Shown: in pieces, positions 1 to 8,812 of the stretch
Numbering within the stretch: the stretch's first letter is position 1
Layout: each line of letters opens with the position of its first letter
Assembly (NCBI GenBank): GCA_902806335.1
Contig: CADCWG010000149.1
Span: forward strand, 1-64,000
Length of the DNA stretch: 64,000 nt
Direction of reading: 5' to 3'
From: an uncultured Thermomicrobiales bacterium
Lineage (GTDB): Bacteria; Chloroflexota; Chloroflexia; Thermomicrobiales; UBA6265
The notes under the pieces: generated by a model
Told to the model about the DNA's origin: nothing
Seen by the model: the letters and a program-made list of their open reading frames with translations, nothing else
Databases searched by the model: none
Made by a program: the position numbers and the translations under genes

Positions 1-32
1 TCGGCGCGGAGCAGGGGGAGGACCGTACCACC

Positions 33-833
33 ATGTCTGACGCGTCCAGCACGCCGATGTTCGTGATCGAGAACCTCCACGCCTCGATCGAGGACAAGGA
101 GATCCTCAAGGGCGTCAACCTGACGGTGAACCGGGGCGAGGTCCACGCGCTGATGGGCCCGAACGGGTCCGGCAAGAGCACCCTCGCCAACGTCCTCGCC
201 GGACACCCGTCCTACGAGGTGACCGAGGGCGCGATCTACTTCGAGGGCGAGGACATCCTCGAGTGGGAGCCGGACGAGCGGGCGCGCCGGGGCATCTTCC
301 TCGCCTTCCAGTACCCGACCGTGATCCCCGGCGTCTCGATGGCAAACTTCCTCCGGATGGCGGTCACCAACACCCGTAACGCGCGGGCTGAGGCCGCCGC
401 CGACGGCGGGGTGTCAAAGATGACCCCGCGCGAGTTCCGGCGCCTGATGCGGGAGAAGATGGCGCTCCTGAAGATGGACGACTCCTTCGCGACCCGCTAC
501 CTCAACGAGGGCTTCTCCGGCGGCGAGAAGAAGCGCGCCGAGATCCTCCAGATGGCGCTGCTCGAGCCAACGATGGCGATCCTCGACGAGACCGACTCGG
601 GGCTCGACATTGACGCGCTGCGGGTCGTCTCCGAGGGCGTCAACGCGCTGGCCGGCCCCGAGATGGGCGTCCTGCTGATCACCCACTACCAGCGGCTGCT
701 CAACCACATCAAGCCGCACCACGTCCACATCATGCTCGACGGCCGGATCGTCAAGGACGGCGGCCCGGAGCTGGCCCTCGAGCTGGAGGCCCAGGGCTAC
801 GAGACGGTCCGCGAGCAGGTCGCGGCCGGATAG
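33..833 (+). CDS. sufC: SufC, Fe-S cluster assembly ATPase
   Basis: ATPase subunit of the cytoplasmic SufBC2D scaffold that builds Fe-S clusters; ATP binding by SufC drives rearrangement of SufB/SufD. At 266 aa it has the usual family length. Walker [10 protein letters not shown] is at residues 42-50, the ABC signature [10 protein letters not shown] at 161-170, Walker B MAILDE at 181-186 and the switch His in LLITHYQ at 218. The ATG is preceded by a purine-rich AGGGGGAG about 12 bases upstream. It is the first gene seen of a co-directional suf run (C-B-D-S-U-Rieske); the window begins just before it, so an upstream regulator cannot be excluded. Identification is secure. Confidence 0.97.
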   Translation: MSDASSTPMFVIENLHASIEDKEILKGVNLTVNRGEVHALMGPNGSGKSTLANVLAGHPSYEVTEGAIYFEGEDILEWEPDERARRGIFLAFQYPTVIPGVSMANFLRMAVTNTRNARAEAAADGGVSKMTPREFRRLMREKMALLKMDDSFATRYLNEGFSGGEKKRAEILQMALLEPTMAILDETDSGLDIDALRVVSEGVNALAGPEMGVLLITHYQRLLNHIKPHHVHIMLDGRIVKDGGPELALELEAQGYETVREQVAAG

Positions 834-840
834 CGGTCGA

Positions 841-975
841 GTATCAGCCCTCAGCCCTCAGCGCTGAGCCACCGGAATTCGGGCGGCTGGCGGTGGGCGG
901 GTTCGAGATCGACCTGAGCGTCTTGACGGCACGACGAACCCGAATCCCGACAGCTGATGGCTCACAGCCACGAAG
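841..975. repeat. Intergenic TCAGCC/GCTGA-type short repeats (sufC-sufB gap)
   Basis: The gap holds repeated TCAGCCC units just after sufC and an AGCTGATGGCTCACAGCC block just before sufB. These match the same heptamer-like family seen in the other suf gaps and upstream of lysC. The gap contains no open frame of note. Confidence 0.55.
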
Positions 976-987
976 GAGCAACGCGAC

Positions 988-2394
988 ATGGTCGCCACCC
1001 CCAAGCCGCAGGTCGAGATCAGCGAGTATCAGTACGGGTTCCGCGACGAAGAGGACTACGTCTTCAAGAGCGAGCGCGGCCTCAACCGCAAGGTGGTCGA
1101 GGACCTCTCGGCGATGAAGGGCGAGCCGGACTGGATGCTCCAGTTCCGCCTCAAGGCGCTGGACCACTACGAGAAGCGCCCGATGCCCAACTGGGGCGGG
1201 GAGCTGGCCGAGCTCGACTTCGACAACATCTTCTATTACATCCGCCCCACCGAGAAGCAGGGCAAGACCTGGGACGAGGTGCCGGCCTACATCAAGGACA
1301 CCTTCGAGAAGCTGGGCATCCCCGAGGCCGAGCGGAAGTTCCTGGCCGGCGTCGGCGCCCAGTACGAGTCCGAGGTCATCTACCACTCCCTGCGCGAGGA
1401 CCTCGAGAAGCTGGGCGTGCTCTTCCTCGACATGGACTCGGCGGTCCGCGAGCACCCCGACCTGGTCAAGCAGTACTTCGGCACGATCATTCCGGCCAAC
1501 GACAACAAGTTCGCCGCGCTCAACTCGGCGGTCTGGTCGGGCGGCTCCTTCATCTACGTGCCCGAGAACGTCAAGATCGAGATCCCGCTCCAGGCCTACT
1601 TCCGGATCAACGCCGAGAACATGGGCCAGTTCGAGCGGACGCTGATCATCTGCGCGCCGGGTAGCTACGTCCACTACGTCGAAGGCTGCACCGCGCCGAC
1701 CTACAGCACGGCGAGCCTCCACTCGGCGGTGGTCGAGATCATCGTCCAGGAAGGCGCTCGCTGCCGGTACACGACGATCCAGAACTGGAGCAAGAACGTC
1801 TACAACCTCGTCACCAAGCGCGCCGCGGCCTACAAGGACGCGACGATGGAGTGGGTCGACGGCAACCTCGGCTCCAAGCTGACGATGAAGTACCCGGCGG
1901 TCTGGATGATGGAGCCCGGTGCCCGCGGCGAGGTGCTCTCGGTGGCCTTCGCCGGCGACGACCAGCACCAGGACGCCGGCGCCAAGATGGTCCACGTCGC
2001 GCCGCACACCTCCTCGCAGATCACCAGCAAGTCGATCTCGAAGGGGACCGGTCGCGCCTCCTACCGCGGGCTGGTGAAGGTCTACAAGGGCGCCGAGGAC
2101 GTCAAGAGCAACGTCGTCTGCGACGCGCTGCTCCTCGACGAGACGAGCCGGACCGACACCTACCCCTACATGGAGATCGAAGAGGAGCGCGTCTCGATCG
2201 GCCACGAGGCCACGGTCTCGAAGGTCGCCGAGGAGCAGATCTTCTACCTGATGAGCCGCGGCCTCACCGAGACCGAGGCGATGAGCATGATCGTCAACGG
2301 CTTCATCGAGCCGATCGCCAAGGAGCTCCCGCTCGAGTACGCGGTCGAGCTCAACCGCTTGATCCAGCTCGAGATGGAAGGCTCGGTCGGGTAG
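988..2394 (+). CDS. sufB: SufB, Fe-S scaffold subunit
   Basis: Scaffold subunit of SufBC2D, on which the nascent Fe-S cluster is assembled with sulfur from SufS/SufU. The 468-aa protein is full length. It has the family's long N-terminal part, then the right-handed beta-helix core with conserved stretches such as [26 protein letters not shown] and [14 protein letters not shown], and the C-terminal [20 protein letters not shown] motif. The ATG follows AAGGAGCAACGCGAC, a good ribosome-binding site. Its C-terminal half is paralogous to SufD downstream. Cytoplasmic. Identification is secure. Confidence 0.97.
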   Translation: MVATPKPQVEISEYQYGFRDEEDYVFKSERGLNRKVVEDLSAMKGEPDWMLQFRLKALDHYEKRPMPNWGGELAELDFDNIFYYIRPTEKQGKTWDEVPAYIKDTFEKLGIPEAERKFLAGVGAQYESEVIYHSLREDLEKLGVLFLDMDSAVREHPDLVKQYFGTIIPANDNKFAALNSAVWSGGSFIYVPENVKIEIPLQAYFRINAENMGQFERTLIICAPGSYVHYVEGCTAPTYSTASLHSAVVEIIVQEGARCRYTTIQNWSKNVYNLVTKRAAAYKDATMEWVDGNLGSKLTMKYPAVWMMEPGARGEVLSVAFAGDDQHQDAGAKMVHVAPHTSSQITSKSISKGTGRASYRGLVKVYKGAEDVKSNVVCDALLLDETSRTDTYPYMEIEEERVSIGHEATVSKVAEEQIFYLMSRGLTETEAMSMIVNGFIEPIAKELPLEYAVELNRLIQLEMEGSVG

Positions 2395-2416
2395 CACGCG
2401 CCAACGGTCGAGGGCG

Positions 2417-2445
2417 GAGGGCCGAGCGTTCCCCGCTCGGCCCTC
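2417..2445 (+). promoter_or_regulatory. Perfect 12-bp RNA hairpin between sufB and sufD
   Basis: Arms 2417-2428 and 2434-2445 are perfect complements around a 5-nt loop (TTCCC). No T-run follows, so a strong intrinsic terminator is unlikely. Position inside the operon suggests an mRNA stability, processing or partial attenuation element. Confidence 0.6.
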
Positions 2446-2504
2446 GGCTTGTCGCCCCGCCCCCGATCCCGCCGATCATCACCCCCATCCCTCCCGAGGT
2501 GACC

Positions 2505-3866
2505 ATGGACGCGACCGTCTCCGAGACCACGCAGACCCCGGCGCTGACCGGCTTCACCCGCGAGGCCGTCCTCGCGCTCTCCGCGGCCAAGGGCGAGCCC
2601 GACTGGGTGCGGGACGCCCGCCTCGCCGCCTGGGCGACCTACGAACGGCTGCCCGCGCCGAAGATGACCGACGAGGAGTGGCGGCGGACCAGCCTCCGCG
2701 GCCTCAAGCTCGATCGCCTCGCCCCGTTCGCGGGCGTCGGGCAGACCATCGGGTCGCTCGCCGACCTCGTCGAGGCCGACGACGCGGGCGCCCTCGCGCT
2801 CGGCGGGCAGCAGGCCGGCGTGGTGGTCCAGCGCGATGCCAGCACCCTCTGGACGGAGTTCGACCCGGCGGTCGCCGCCAAGGGCGTGATCTTCACCGAC
2901 CTCGACACCGCCTTCCGCGAGCACCCGGACCTGATCCGGCGCCATTTCATGACGACGGCGGTGCCGACCGACTTCGGCAAGTACGAGGCACTCCACGCCG
3001 CCAACTGGCAGGGCGGGACGTTCCTGTACGTGCCGGCCGGCGTCACCGTCGAGCTGCCGTTCCGCTCCTTCGCCCTCGCTCAGGCGCCGTCGTCGGCCGT
3101 CTTCGCCCACACCCTGGTTGTCCTCGAGGACGGCGCCGAGGCCTTCTTCGTCGACGGCCACCGCTCGCCGACCCAGGACGCCCAGAGTCTGGCCTCCGGC
3201 GTGGTCGAGCTGATCCTCGGCGAGGACGCCAAGCTCCGCTACGTCCAGGTCCAGGACTGGGGCCGGCACGTCTGGAACATGATGACCGAGCGGTCGGTCC
3301 TCGCCGAAGGTGCCGAGCTCAAGTCGCTCCAGGTGACCCTCGGCTCCAAGTGGAGCAAGAACTCGATCGGCGCCCACCTCCGCGGCCGCAACACGCTGGC
3401 GGAGATGCTCGGCATCTTCTTCGCCGACGGCGACCAGTTCTTCGACCACCACACCTGGCAGCTCCACGAGGCGCCGAACGCGACCAGCGACCTCGAGTTC
3501 AAGGGCGCCCTCAAGGACGGCGCGCGGTCGGTCTACTCGGGCCTGATCAAGGTCTCCGAGGGCGCCCAGAAGACCGACGCCTACCAGCAGAACCGCAACC
3601 TCGTCCTGAGCCGGACGGCGCGGGCGGACACCATCCCGAACCTGGAAATTGCCGCCAACGACGTCCGCTGCACCCACGGCGCGACGGTCTCGCAGGTTGA
3701 GGAGGAGCACGTCTTCTACCTCCAGGCCCGCGGTATCCCCCGCTCGGAGGCCCAGAAGCTGATTGTCGAAGGGTTCTTCCGCCCGGTGATCGACCGGATC
3801 CCGGTGGAAGAGATCCGCGACTACCTGCAGGGCGCGATCGCCCGCAAGGTCGGCATGGGCTTGTAG
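2505..3866 (+). CDS. sufD: SufD, Fe-S scaffold subunit
   Basis: Partner of SufB in the SufBC2D scaffold, thought to help iron entry and cluster formation. The protein is 453 aa from the ATG in CCCGAGGTGACCATG. The SufB/SufD core is recognisable (YVQVQDWGRHVWNMMTERS, HLRGRNTLAEMLGIFFADG), and the conserved C-terminal His lies in VRCTHGATVSQVEEEHVFYL. The reading frame is open far upstream through sufB, but nothing there resembles SufD, so the internal ATG is preferred. It sits 110 bp after sufB, separated by a strong hairpin. Confidence 0.96.
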   Translation: MDATVSETTQTPALTGFTREAVLALSAAKGEPDWVRDARLAAWATYERLPAPKMTDEEWRRTSLRGLKLDRLAPFAGVGQTIGSLADLVEADDAGALALGGQQAGVVVQRDASTLWTEFDPAVAAKGVIFTDLDTAFREHPDLIRRHFMTTAVPTDFGKYEALHAANWQGGTFLYVPAGVTVELPFRSFALAQAPSSAVFAHTLVVLEDGAEAFFVDGHRSPTQDAQSLASGVVELILGEDAKLRYVQVQDWGRHVWNMMTERSVLAEGAELKSLQVTLGSKWSKNSIGAHLRGRNTLAEMLGIFFADGDQFFDHHTWQLHEAPNATSDLEFKGALKDGARSVYSGLIKVSEGAQKTDAYQQNRNLVLSRTARADTIPNLEIAANDVRCTHGATVSQVEEEHVFYLQARGIPRSEAQKLIVEGFFRPVIDRIPVEEIRDYLQGAIARKVGMGL

Positions 3867-3929
3867 TTCCCGGCGGACGGGCGCCGGAGACGACGCCCGG
3901 TCGGGGAAACCCGGGAGACGACGCACGCC

Positions 3930-5207
3930 ATGGAGACTCGCACCACCGGTCTGGCCACGCGTGGGATCGATCCCCTCGACGGCGCGGCGGTCCGTGCCGA
4001 CTTCCCGCTGCTCGCGGCTCCTCCCGAGCCCGGTACCGCGCGGGTCGCGTTCCTCGACAGCGCGGCGAGTTCCCAGAAGCCCGCCGCGGTGATCGAGGCG
4101 ATGGACGCCTTCTACCGCCGCGACAACGCTAACATCCACCGCGGCGTCTACAAGCTCTCCGAGCGCGCCACCGCCGCCTACGAGGCGGCACGGCACACGG
4201 TCGCCGACTTCATCGGCGCGGCCTCGGCCCGCGAGTGCATCTTCGTCCGGAACACGACCGAGGCGATCAACCTCGTCGCCCAGACCTGGGGCCGCCGGGA
4301 GCTGCGGGCCGGCGACCTCGCCGTCCTGACCGTGATGGAGCACCACTCCAACCTGGTGCCGTGGCAGCTGGTCGCCGCCGAGACGGGCGCTGAGCTCGCC
4401 TTTGTGCGGATGACGCCCGACGGTCGGCTCGACCTCGACCACCTCGACACGCTGCTGGCGCGGGGACCGAAGCTGGTCGCGTTCTCCCACGTCTCGAACG
4501 CGCTCGGCACCATCCACCCGGCCGAGGAGATCACCCGGCGCGCCAAGGCGGCCGGCGCGGCGGTCCTCATCGACGCCGCGCAGAGCGTGCCGCACGTCCC
4601 AGTCAACGTCGCCGCGCTGGGCTGCGACTTCCTGGCCCTGTCCGGCCACAAGATGCTCGGCCCGCTCGGCTCCGGCGTGCTCTGGGGGCGCTTTGACCTC
4701 CTCGACGGTCTGCCGCCGTTCATGGGCGGCGGGAGCATGATCCGCAGGGTCGAGCTCTCGGGGTCCACCTGGGCGGACGTGCCGGCGCGCTTCGAGGCCG
4801 GCACCCCGGCGGTGGCCGACGCCGTCGGTCTCGGCGCGGCGGTCGAGTACCTCTCGGCCCTGGGTATGGACCGCGTCCGCACCCACGAGCGGGAACTGCT
4901 CGCCTACGCGGTGGGGGCGCTGGCGGAGGTGCCGGGTCTGAGGACCTTCGGTCCCACCGACCTCGACCAGCGCAGCGGGGTGATCAGCTTCGAGCTCGGG
5001 GACATCCACCCGCACGACGTGGCCGCGATCCTCGACGAGGAGGGCGTCGCGGTCCGCGCCGGCCACCACTGCTGCCAACCGCTGATGCGGGAGTTGGGGG
5101 TCGTCGCCACGTCCCGGGCGAGCTTCTACGTCTACAATGACCGGGAAGACGTCGACCGCCTCGTCGCCGCCCTGCACCGCGCGAACCGCGTGTTCGCGAT
5201 CGGATAG
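3930..5207 (+). CDS. sufS: SufS, group II cysteine desulfurase
   Basis: PLP enzyme that takes sulfur from L-cysteine as a persulfide and passes it to SufU. The 425-aa product belongs to aminotransferase class V. The PLP lysine is K241 in LSGHKMLGPLG, the ring-stacking His is H139 in MEHHSN, and the catalytic Cys is C381 in RAGHHC, in the short lobe typical of group II enzymes. A second Cys directly follows (C382). About 20 extra residues at the N-terminus compared with E. coli SufS could reflect a later true start. The downstream SufU fits the Gram-positive-type SufS-SufU pair. Confidence 0.96.
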   Translation: METRTTGLATRGIDPLDGAAVRADFPLLAAPPEPGTARVAFLDSAASSQKPAAVIEAMDAFYRRDNANIHRGVYKLSERATAAYEAARHTVADFIGAASARECIFVRNTTEAINLVAQTWGRRELRAGDLAVLTVMEHHSNLVPWQLVAAETGAELAFVRMTPDGRLDLDHLDTLLARGPKLVAFSHVSNALGTIHPAEEITRRAKAAGAAVLIDAAQSVPHVPVNVAALGCDFLALSGHKMLGPLGSGVLWGRFDLLDGLPPFMGGGSMIRRVELSGSTWADVPARFEAGTPAVADAVGLGAAVEYLSALGMDRVRTHERELLAYAVGALAEVPGLRTFGPTDLDQRSGVISFELGDIHPHDVAAILDEEGVAVRAGHHCCQPLMRELGVVATSRASFYVYNDREDVDRLVAALHRANRVFAIG

Positions 5208-5318
5208 CCGTCGGCTGATAGCTGGCAGCGGTCAGCCGTCAGCAAGCTCCGACGGGGCTGCTCAGCCGAATCACCGTGGTTGATCGCTGACGGCTGAGAG
5301 CTGACGGCTGACGGCCGC
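5206..5318. repeat. GCTGACGGCTGA-type repeat cluster (sufS-sufU gap)
   Basis: The gap is built largely of GGTCAGCCGTCAGC and GCTGACGGCTGA units in both orientations, so the two halves (about 5220-5245 and 5284-5316) can pair as an imperfect inverted repeat. The family recurs at 841-975, 5739-5866 and 15992-16116. Confidence 0.65.
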
Positions 5319-5341
5319 CTAATGAAAGCCCACAGCAGATC

Positions 5342-5734
5342 ATGGTCGACAGCCTCTACCGCGAGCAGATCCTCGATCACTACCGCAACCCGCGGAACAA
5401 GGGTGCCCTCGACCCCGCCGACTACAGCCACGAGGACCAGAACCCCCTCTGCGGGGACGAGGTCCGGATCGACCTCCGGGTGCACGACGGGATCGTCACC
5501 GAGGTCCGGTTTGACGGGCGCGGCTGCGCGATCAGCCAGGCGTCGGCCTCGATGCTGACCGAGCTGGTCGAGGGGCGGCCGCTGGAAGAGGTCAAGGCGA
5601 TCACCAAGGACGACCTGCTCGACGAGCTCGGGATCCCCGTCAGCCCTGCCCGGCTGAAGTGCGCCTTGCTCGGCCTGAAGTGCCTGAAGGCCGGCATCTA
5701 CGGCGTCAAGAGCGTCCACGACGACGAGCTGTAG
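5342..5734 (+). CDS. sufU: SufU, zinc-dependent sulfur acceptor
   Basis: Accepts persulfide sulfur from SufS and delivers it to SufB. The 130-aa protein has the IscU/NifU-N fold. The zinc-ligand set typical of SufU is present: C37 and D39 in NPLCGDE, C62 in GRGCAIS and C107 in RLKCALL. The insertion between the second and third Cys that separates SufU from IscU is present. The ATG at 5342 lacks an obvious Shine-Dalgarno, which suggests translation depends on the upstream operon mRNA. Function follows from family and neighbours. Confidence 0.95.
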   Translation: MVDSLYREQILDHYRNPRNKGALDPADYSHEDQNPLCGDEVRIDLRVHDGIVTEVRFDGRGCAISQASASMLTELVEGRPLEEVKAITKDDLLDELGIPVSPARLKCALLGLKCLKAGIYGVKSVHDDEL

Positions 5735-5738
5735 CGGG

Positions 5739-5866
5739 GAGCCGTCGGCGGTCAGCCGTCAGCCGTCAGCCGTTGGCGATCGGCCTTCCTTGGCTGACGG
5801 TCGGGTCACGACCCGGGCGCTTCCGCTCCTAATCGACAGAATCTGAGGACTGACTGCTGATGGCTG
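5739..5866. repeat. GTCAGCC repeat cluster (sufU-Rieske gap)
   Basis: Three head-to-tail GTCAGCC units at about 5751-5771 are followed by the opposite-strand form GGCTGACGG near 5791 and GCTGATGGCTGAC running into the Rieske start codon. Same family as the other suf gaps. Confidence 0.6.
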
Positions 5867-6177
5867 ACCGCTTCACCGCCGTCGCCAGGGTCGCGGACCT
5901 GGCGCCCGGCGAGATGATGTACGTCGAGGTCGACGACGAGCCGATCTGCCTCGTCAACCTCGACGGCGAGTTCCACGCCCTGAGCGACATCTGTACCCAC
6001 CAGGACGCCTCCCTCTCCGACGGCACCGTCGAGGGGGACGAACTGGAGTGCCCGCTCCACGGCGGCGCCTTCGACATCCGAACTGGCCAGCCGGTGTCGT
6101 TCCCGGTCGTCGTCCCGGTCGCCAAGTACCGTGTGCGGGTGGACGGCGACGAAGTGCAGGTCTCCCTGGCGACCTGA
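5860..6177 (+). CDS. Rieske [2Fe-2S] ferredoxin
   Basis: Small soluble electron carrier, 105 aa, essentially only a Rieske domain. Cluster ligands are C45/H47 in ICTHQDASLS and C64/H67 in CPLHGGAF, the bacterial dioxygenase-type ferredoxin pattern. No oxygenase lies nearby. It is the last gene of the suf run, 126 bp after sufU, so it may supply electrons to cluster assembly or be an early Fe-S client; that role is inference. The ATG at 5860 lies at the end of an intergenic repeat unit. Family call is secure, partner unknown. Confidence 0.93.
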   Translation: MADRFTAVARVADLAPGEMMYVEVDDEPICLVNLDGEFHALSDICTHQDASLSDGTVEGDELECPLHGGAFDIRTGQPVSFPVVVPVAKYRVRVDGDEVQVSLAT

Positions 6178-6517
6178 CACGTCACCCCACCGATCGTCGA
6201 GGGGCGACGAAGCTGGCGGCCTGCGGCTAGCCGTGAGTCGTCTTCCCCGCTGCGCGGGGCGTCTTGGTCTGGCCGAACCGCATAGGAACCCGGCGGACCG
6301 ATGCGATCCAAGAGCACGTAGACCCGGGTGAAGCAGAATCGGCCGGTGGTTGTCGACGACCGAGGGCGGCCGAGCCGGCCGGGCGACCGGTGTCCGTCGC
6401 GGCGGCGTGCCGTCCGTCGAGATGGCACCACGCGGCAAGTCGCTCGCGCGCAGTCCCATTGATGGTCACAAGTATTTCGCCACGCCGGAGCGCTTCCCGC
6501 GCTCGGTCCGCCGGCCG
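6178..6517. other. Intergenic region between convergent Rieske and propeller genes
   Basis: No supported gene. It has a small hairpin (CCCCGC-TGC-GCGGGG near 6245-6259) that may end the suf transcript, and a slightly AT-richer patch near 6457-6480 with no recognisable promoter. Confidence 0.4.
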
Positions 6518-7453
6518 TTAGTCTCCCCGGGCCGGGAGGACGAAGAGCGGACAGGGCGACCCTTCGCTGGTGGCGTACAGCGACCTCCCGTCGGCGGCGT
6601 AGGCGATCGTCTCGCCCTGCCGCATGATCGGCATCACGACCCGGCGCGGGTCGCCGCCGAGCAGGGCCTCGGCAAGGGTCTCCCCCTCGGCGACGTCCCA
6701 CTCGAAGGCGGCCACGTAGGTGCGGACCACGATCCGACCGCCGTCCGGGGCGACCGCGCCACCGGTCGCCGTCCGCGACGGCACGACGAGCCCGTCGAGG
6801 CTCACGGTCCCGAGCCGCTCGAGCGCCGTGGGGCGCTCGGGCACCAGTGGGGTCGCCGCGCGGTAGAGCGTGCTCTTCCCCGAACCGGCCTTGGAGAGGA
6901 GCAGCACCTCGCCGCTGGAGGGGTGGACGAGTAGGGTCTCCACGTTCTGAGGCGGGCCGGGAAAGACGAGCGGAAACCGCTCGGCCGGGGCGGTCACGAG
7001 CGGGCGACCTCTCCGGTCGCCGAGCACCTGCGGCTCGGTGATCCGGTAGATCGCCGACGCGTCCTCGTCCCCGTAGACGCCGGTGTCGGCGACGTAGAGG
7101 GCGGCGGCCGGCTCGCCCTCGGCGTCGGGGCCGAGCGCGAGGTCCTCCCAGTCGCGGTTGGTCGCCCCACTGACCTCGAACGTGGCCAGCGCCTGCCCGG
7201 TCCGGTCGGTGGCGTAGAGCCGGGCGCCCCCGCCCGAGTCGTTGTGGGTCCAGAGGATGCCCGGTTGGCGGACGCTCGCCGCGAGGCCCGAGCTCTCGGT
7301 GACCTCGGGCTCGGCCAGCGTCGCGACCTGCTCCCCGAGCTGGTAGCCGACGGCCTCATCGGCCCAGAGTTCCGGCCCGACCAGCGCGACCAGCCCCCCG
7401 ACGAGGGCGAGCCGAAACAGCCAGACGCCGCCGCCGCGCGGGAGCCAACTCAC
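6518..7453 (-). CDS. Secreted beta-propeller-like protein
   Basis: 311 aa from a GTG. A hydrophobic N-terminal stretch (VWLFRLALVGGLVALVG) looks like a signal peptide or anchor. The rest carries propeller-type strands such as LWTHNDSGGGARLYATDRTG, WEDLALGPD, ALYVADTGVYGDE and VRTYVAAFEWDV, as in calcium-dependent or SMP-30/NHL-like exported proteins. A string AGSGKST near the middle resembles a P-loop but sits in a propeller blade (LLLSKAGSGKSTLYRA) and is almost certainly coincidence. No substrate can be assigned. It is transcribed alone, 165 bp upstream of the M20 gene's 3' end. Confidence 0.75.
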   Translation of the reverse strand: MSWLPRGGGVWLFRLALVGGLVALVGPELWADEAVGYQLGEQVATLAEPEVTESSGLAASVRQPGILWTHNDSGGGARLYATDRTGQALATFEVSGATNRDWEDLALGPDAEGEPAAALYVADTGVYGDEDASAIYRITEPQVLGDRRGRPLVTAPAERFPLVFPGPPQNVETLLVHPSSGEVLLLSKAGSGKSTLYRAATPLVPERPTALERLGTVSLDGLVVPSRTATGGAVAPDGGRIVVRTYVAAFEWDVAEGETLAEALLGGDPRRVVMPIMRQGETIAYAADGRSLYATSEGSPCPLFVLPARGD

Positions 7454-7618
7454 GCGCGACGCGCGGAGGCGTGGCGTCGCTCGCGCCGACGCCCGCTCCC
7501 CGAGTGCCGGACGGTGACCGGGCCGAATCCTGTCATCCCCGGATGATAGGGGATGACGCGGGACCGAGGTCGCCGGATCGCGTCACTTGGCCGATCGCCC
7601 GGGACTCCCGGATCGCCG

Positions 7619-8812
7619 TCAGGACGTGGGCAGCGTGGCCAGCGCGACGCGGAGGAGGACCCGGGTGGCGGCGGCGATGCTGGGGACGTCCACCCACTCG
7701 TCGGCCTGGTGGAAGTTGCCGCCGTGCGGGCCCACCTGGACGGTCGGAATCCCCGCCTGGCCGGCGAAGAGGTTGGCGTCGCCGTACCCCCGATAGCTGA
7801 AGGTGGGCGGGAGCCCGACCTCGGCGGTGTACGCCGCCGCGAGCCGCTGCACCAGGGGGTGGTCGGGCGCGGTCTCCCAGGCAGGGTACGACGGCGGGTC
7901 GATCGCGAAGGCGAATCCCGCCGGTGACCCGAGACCGTCGGCGAGCTCCCGATACTGGGCCAGCACCGTCGCCGCGTCCTCCCCCGGGACGGTGTGGCGG
8001 TTCACGAGCAGGCGCGCGTGCTCGGGGACCGTGACCACGTACTGGTCGCTCCCGCTCTGGAAGCCGAGCAGGCACTGGGAGGCGGTCAGGCGCGGGTGCG
8101 CGCCCAGGGGGAGTTCGGGCAGGCGGGCGGCGAGGCGGGCGCCCTCCGTCGCCGCGTTGATCCCGTCGTCCGGCCAGGTGGCGTGGGCGGCCCGGCCGGT
8201 GACGTCGACCCGGACCAGCAGTTTGCCGACCGACCCGATGGCCGGTTGGGTCCAGTTCGACTCGGTGACGATGCAGGCGTCGGCCCGTAGCCCCCCCGCG
8301 ATCAGCGCCCGGGCGCCCGAGGAGTAGGCCTCCTCGTCGACGACGGCGGAGAAGAGCACCGTCCCCCGCCAGAGGTCGGGGCGCCGGGCGAGGGCGCGGC
8401 TGGCCAGCATCGCGGCGGCCACGCCCGACTTCATGTCGCAGGCGCCGAGCCCGTAGAGGCGGTCACCGTCGCGGCGCGGGGTCCAGGGGTCCGAGGACCA
8501 GCCGTCGACGGCGAGCACGGTGTCGGTGTGGCCGTTGAGCAGCAGGGTCGGCCCGGGCCCGTTGCGGACCGTGGCCACGACGTTCGGCCGGACGTCGTCG
8601 TCGGTGGGCCGGAGCTCGGGCGCCAGGCCGGCGGCCCGGAGCCAGTCGGCGACGACCCGCTGGACCGCGCCCTCCTCGCCGGGGTAGCTGCGGACGGCGA
8701 CCAACGACGCGGTGAGGTCGCCGGCCTCGCCGTCGTCCACGGCGGTGTCCAGCCATCGCGTGACGTCGGTCCCGGGCTCGTGGTCCTCGGGCCTCACATC
8801 TCCCGGCGCCAT
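7619..8812 (-). CDS. M20 family metallo-hydrolase (ArgE/DapE-like)
   Basis: Di-zinc amidohydrolase of peptidase family M20, 397 aa. Metal and catalytic residues are visible in order: H in LLNGHTDTVLAV, D in YGLGACDMKSG, the E-E pair in VVDEEAYSSG, E in VTESNWTQ and the C-terminal His in VGPHGGNFHQADEWV. The ATG at 8812 shares a base with the TGA of the upstream SGNH gene (TGATG), so translation is probably coupled. Likely substrates are N-acyl amino acids or small peptides; the sequence does not say which. Cytoplasmic. Confidence 0.88.
   Translation of the reverse strand: MAPGDVRPEDHEPGTDVTRWLDTAVDDGEAGDLTASLVAVRSYPGEEGAVQRVVADWLRAAGLAPELRPTDDDVRPNVVATVRNGPGPTLLLNGHTDTVLAVDGWSSDPWTPRRDGDRLYGLGACDMKSGVAAAMLASRALARRPDLWRGTVLFSAVVDEEAYSSGARALIAGGLRADACIVTESNWTQPAIGSVGKLLVRVDVTGRAAHATWPDDGINAATEGARLAARLPELPLGAHPRLTASQCLLGFQSGSDQYVVTVPEHARLLVNRHTVPGEDAATVLAQYRELADGLGSPAGFAFAIDPPSYPAWETAPDHPLVQRLAAAYTAEVGLPPTFSYRGYGDANLFAGQAGIPTVQVGPHGGNFHQADEWVDVPSIAAATRVLLRVALATLPTS

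Noticed and set aside
6829-6915. P-loop-like AGSGKST in the minus-strand propeller protein
   Set aside because: It lies in a propeller blade (LLLSKAGSGKSTLYRA) with no Walker B or kinase fold; chance resemblance.
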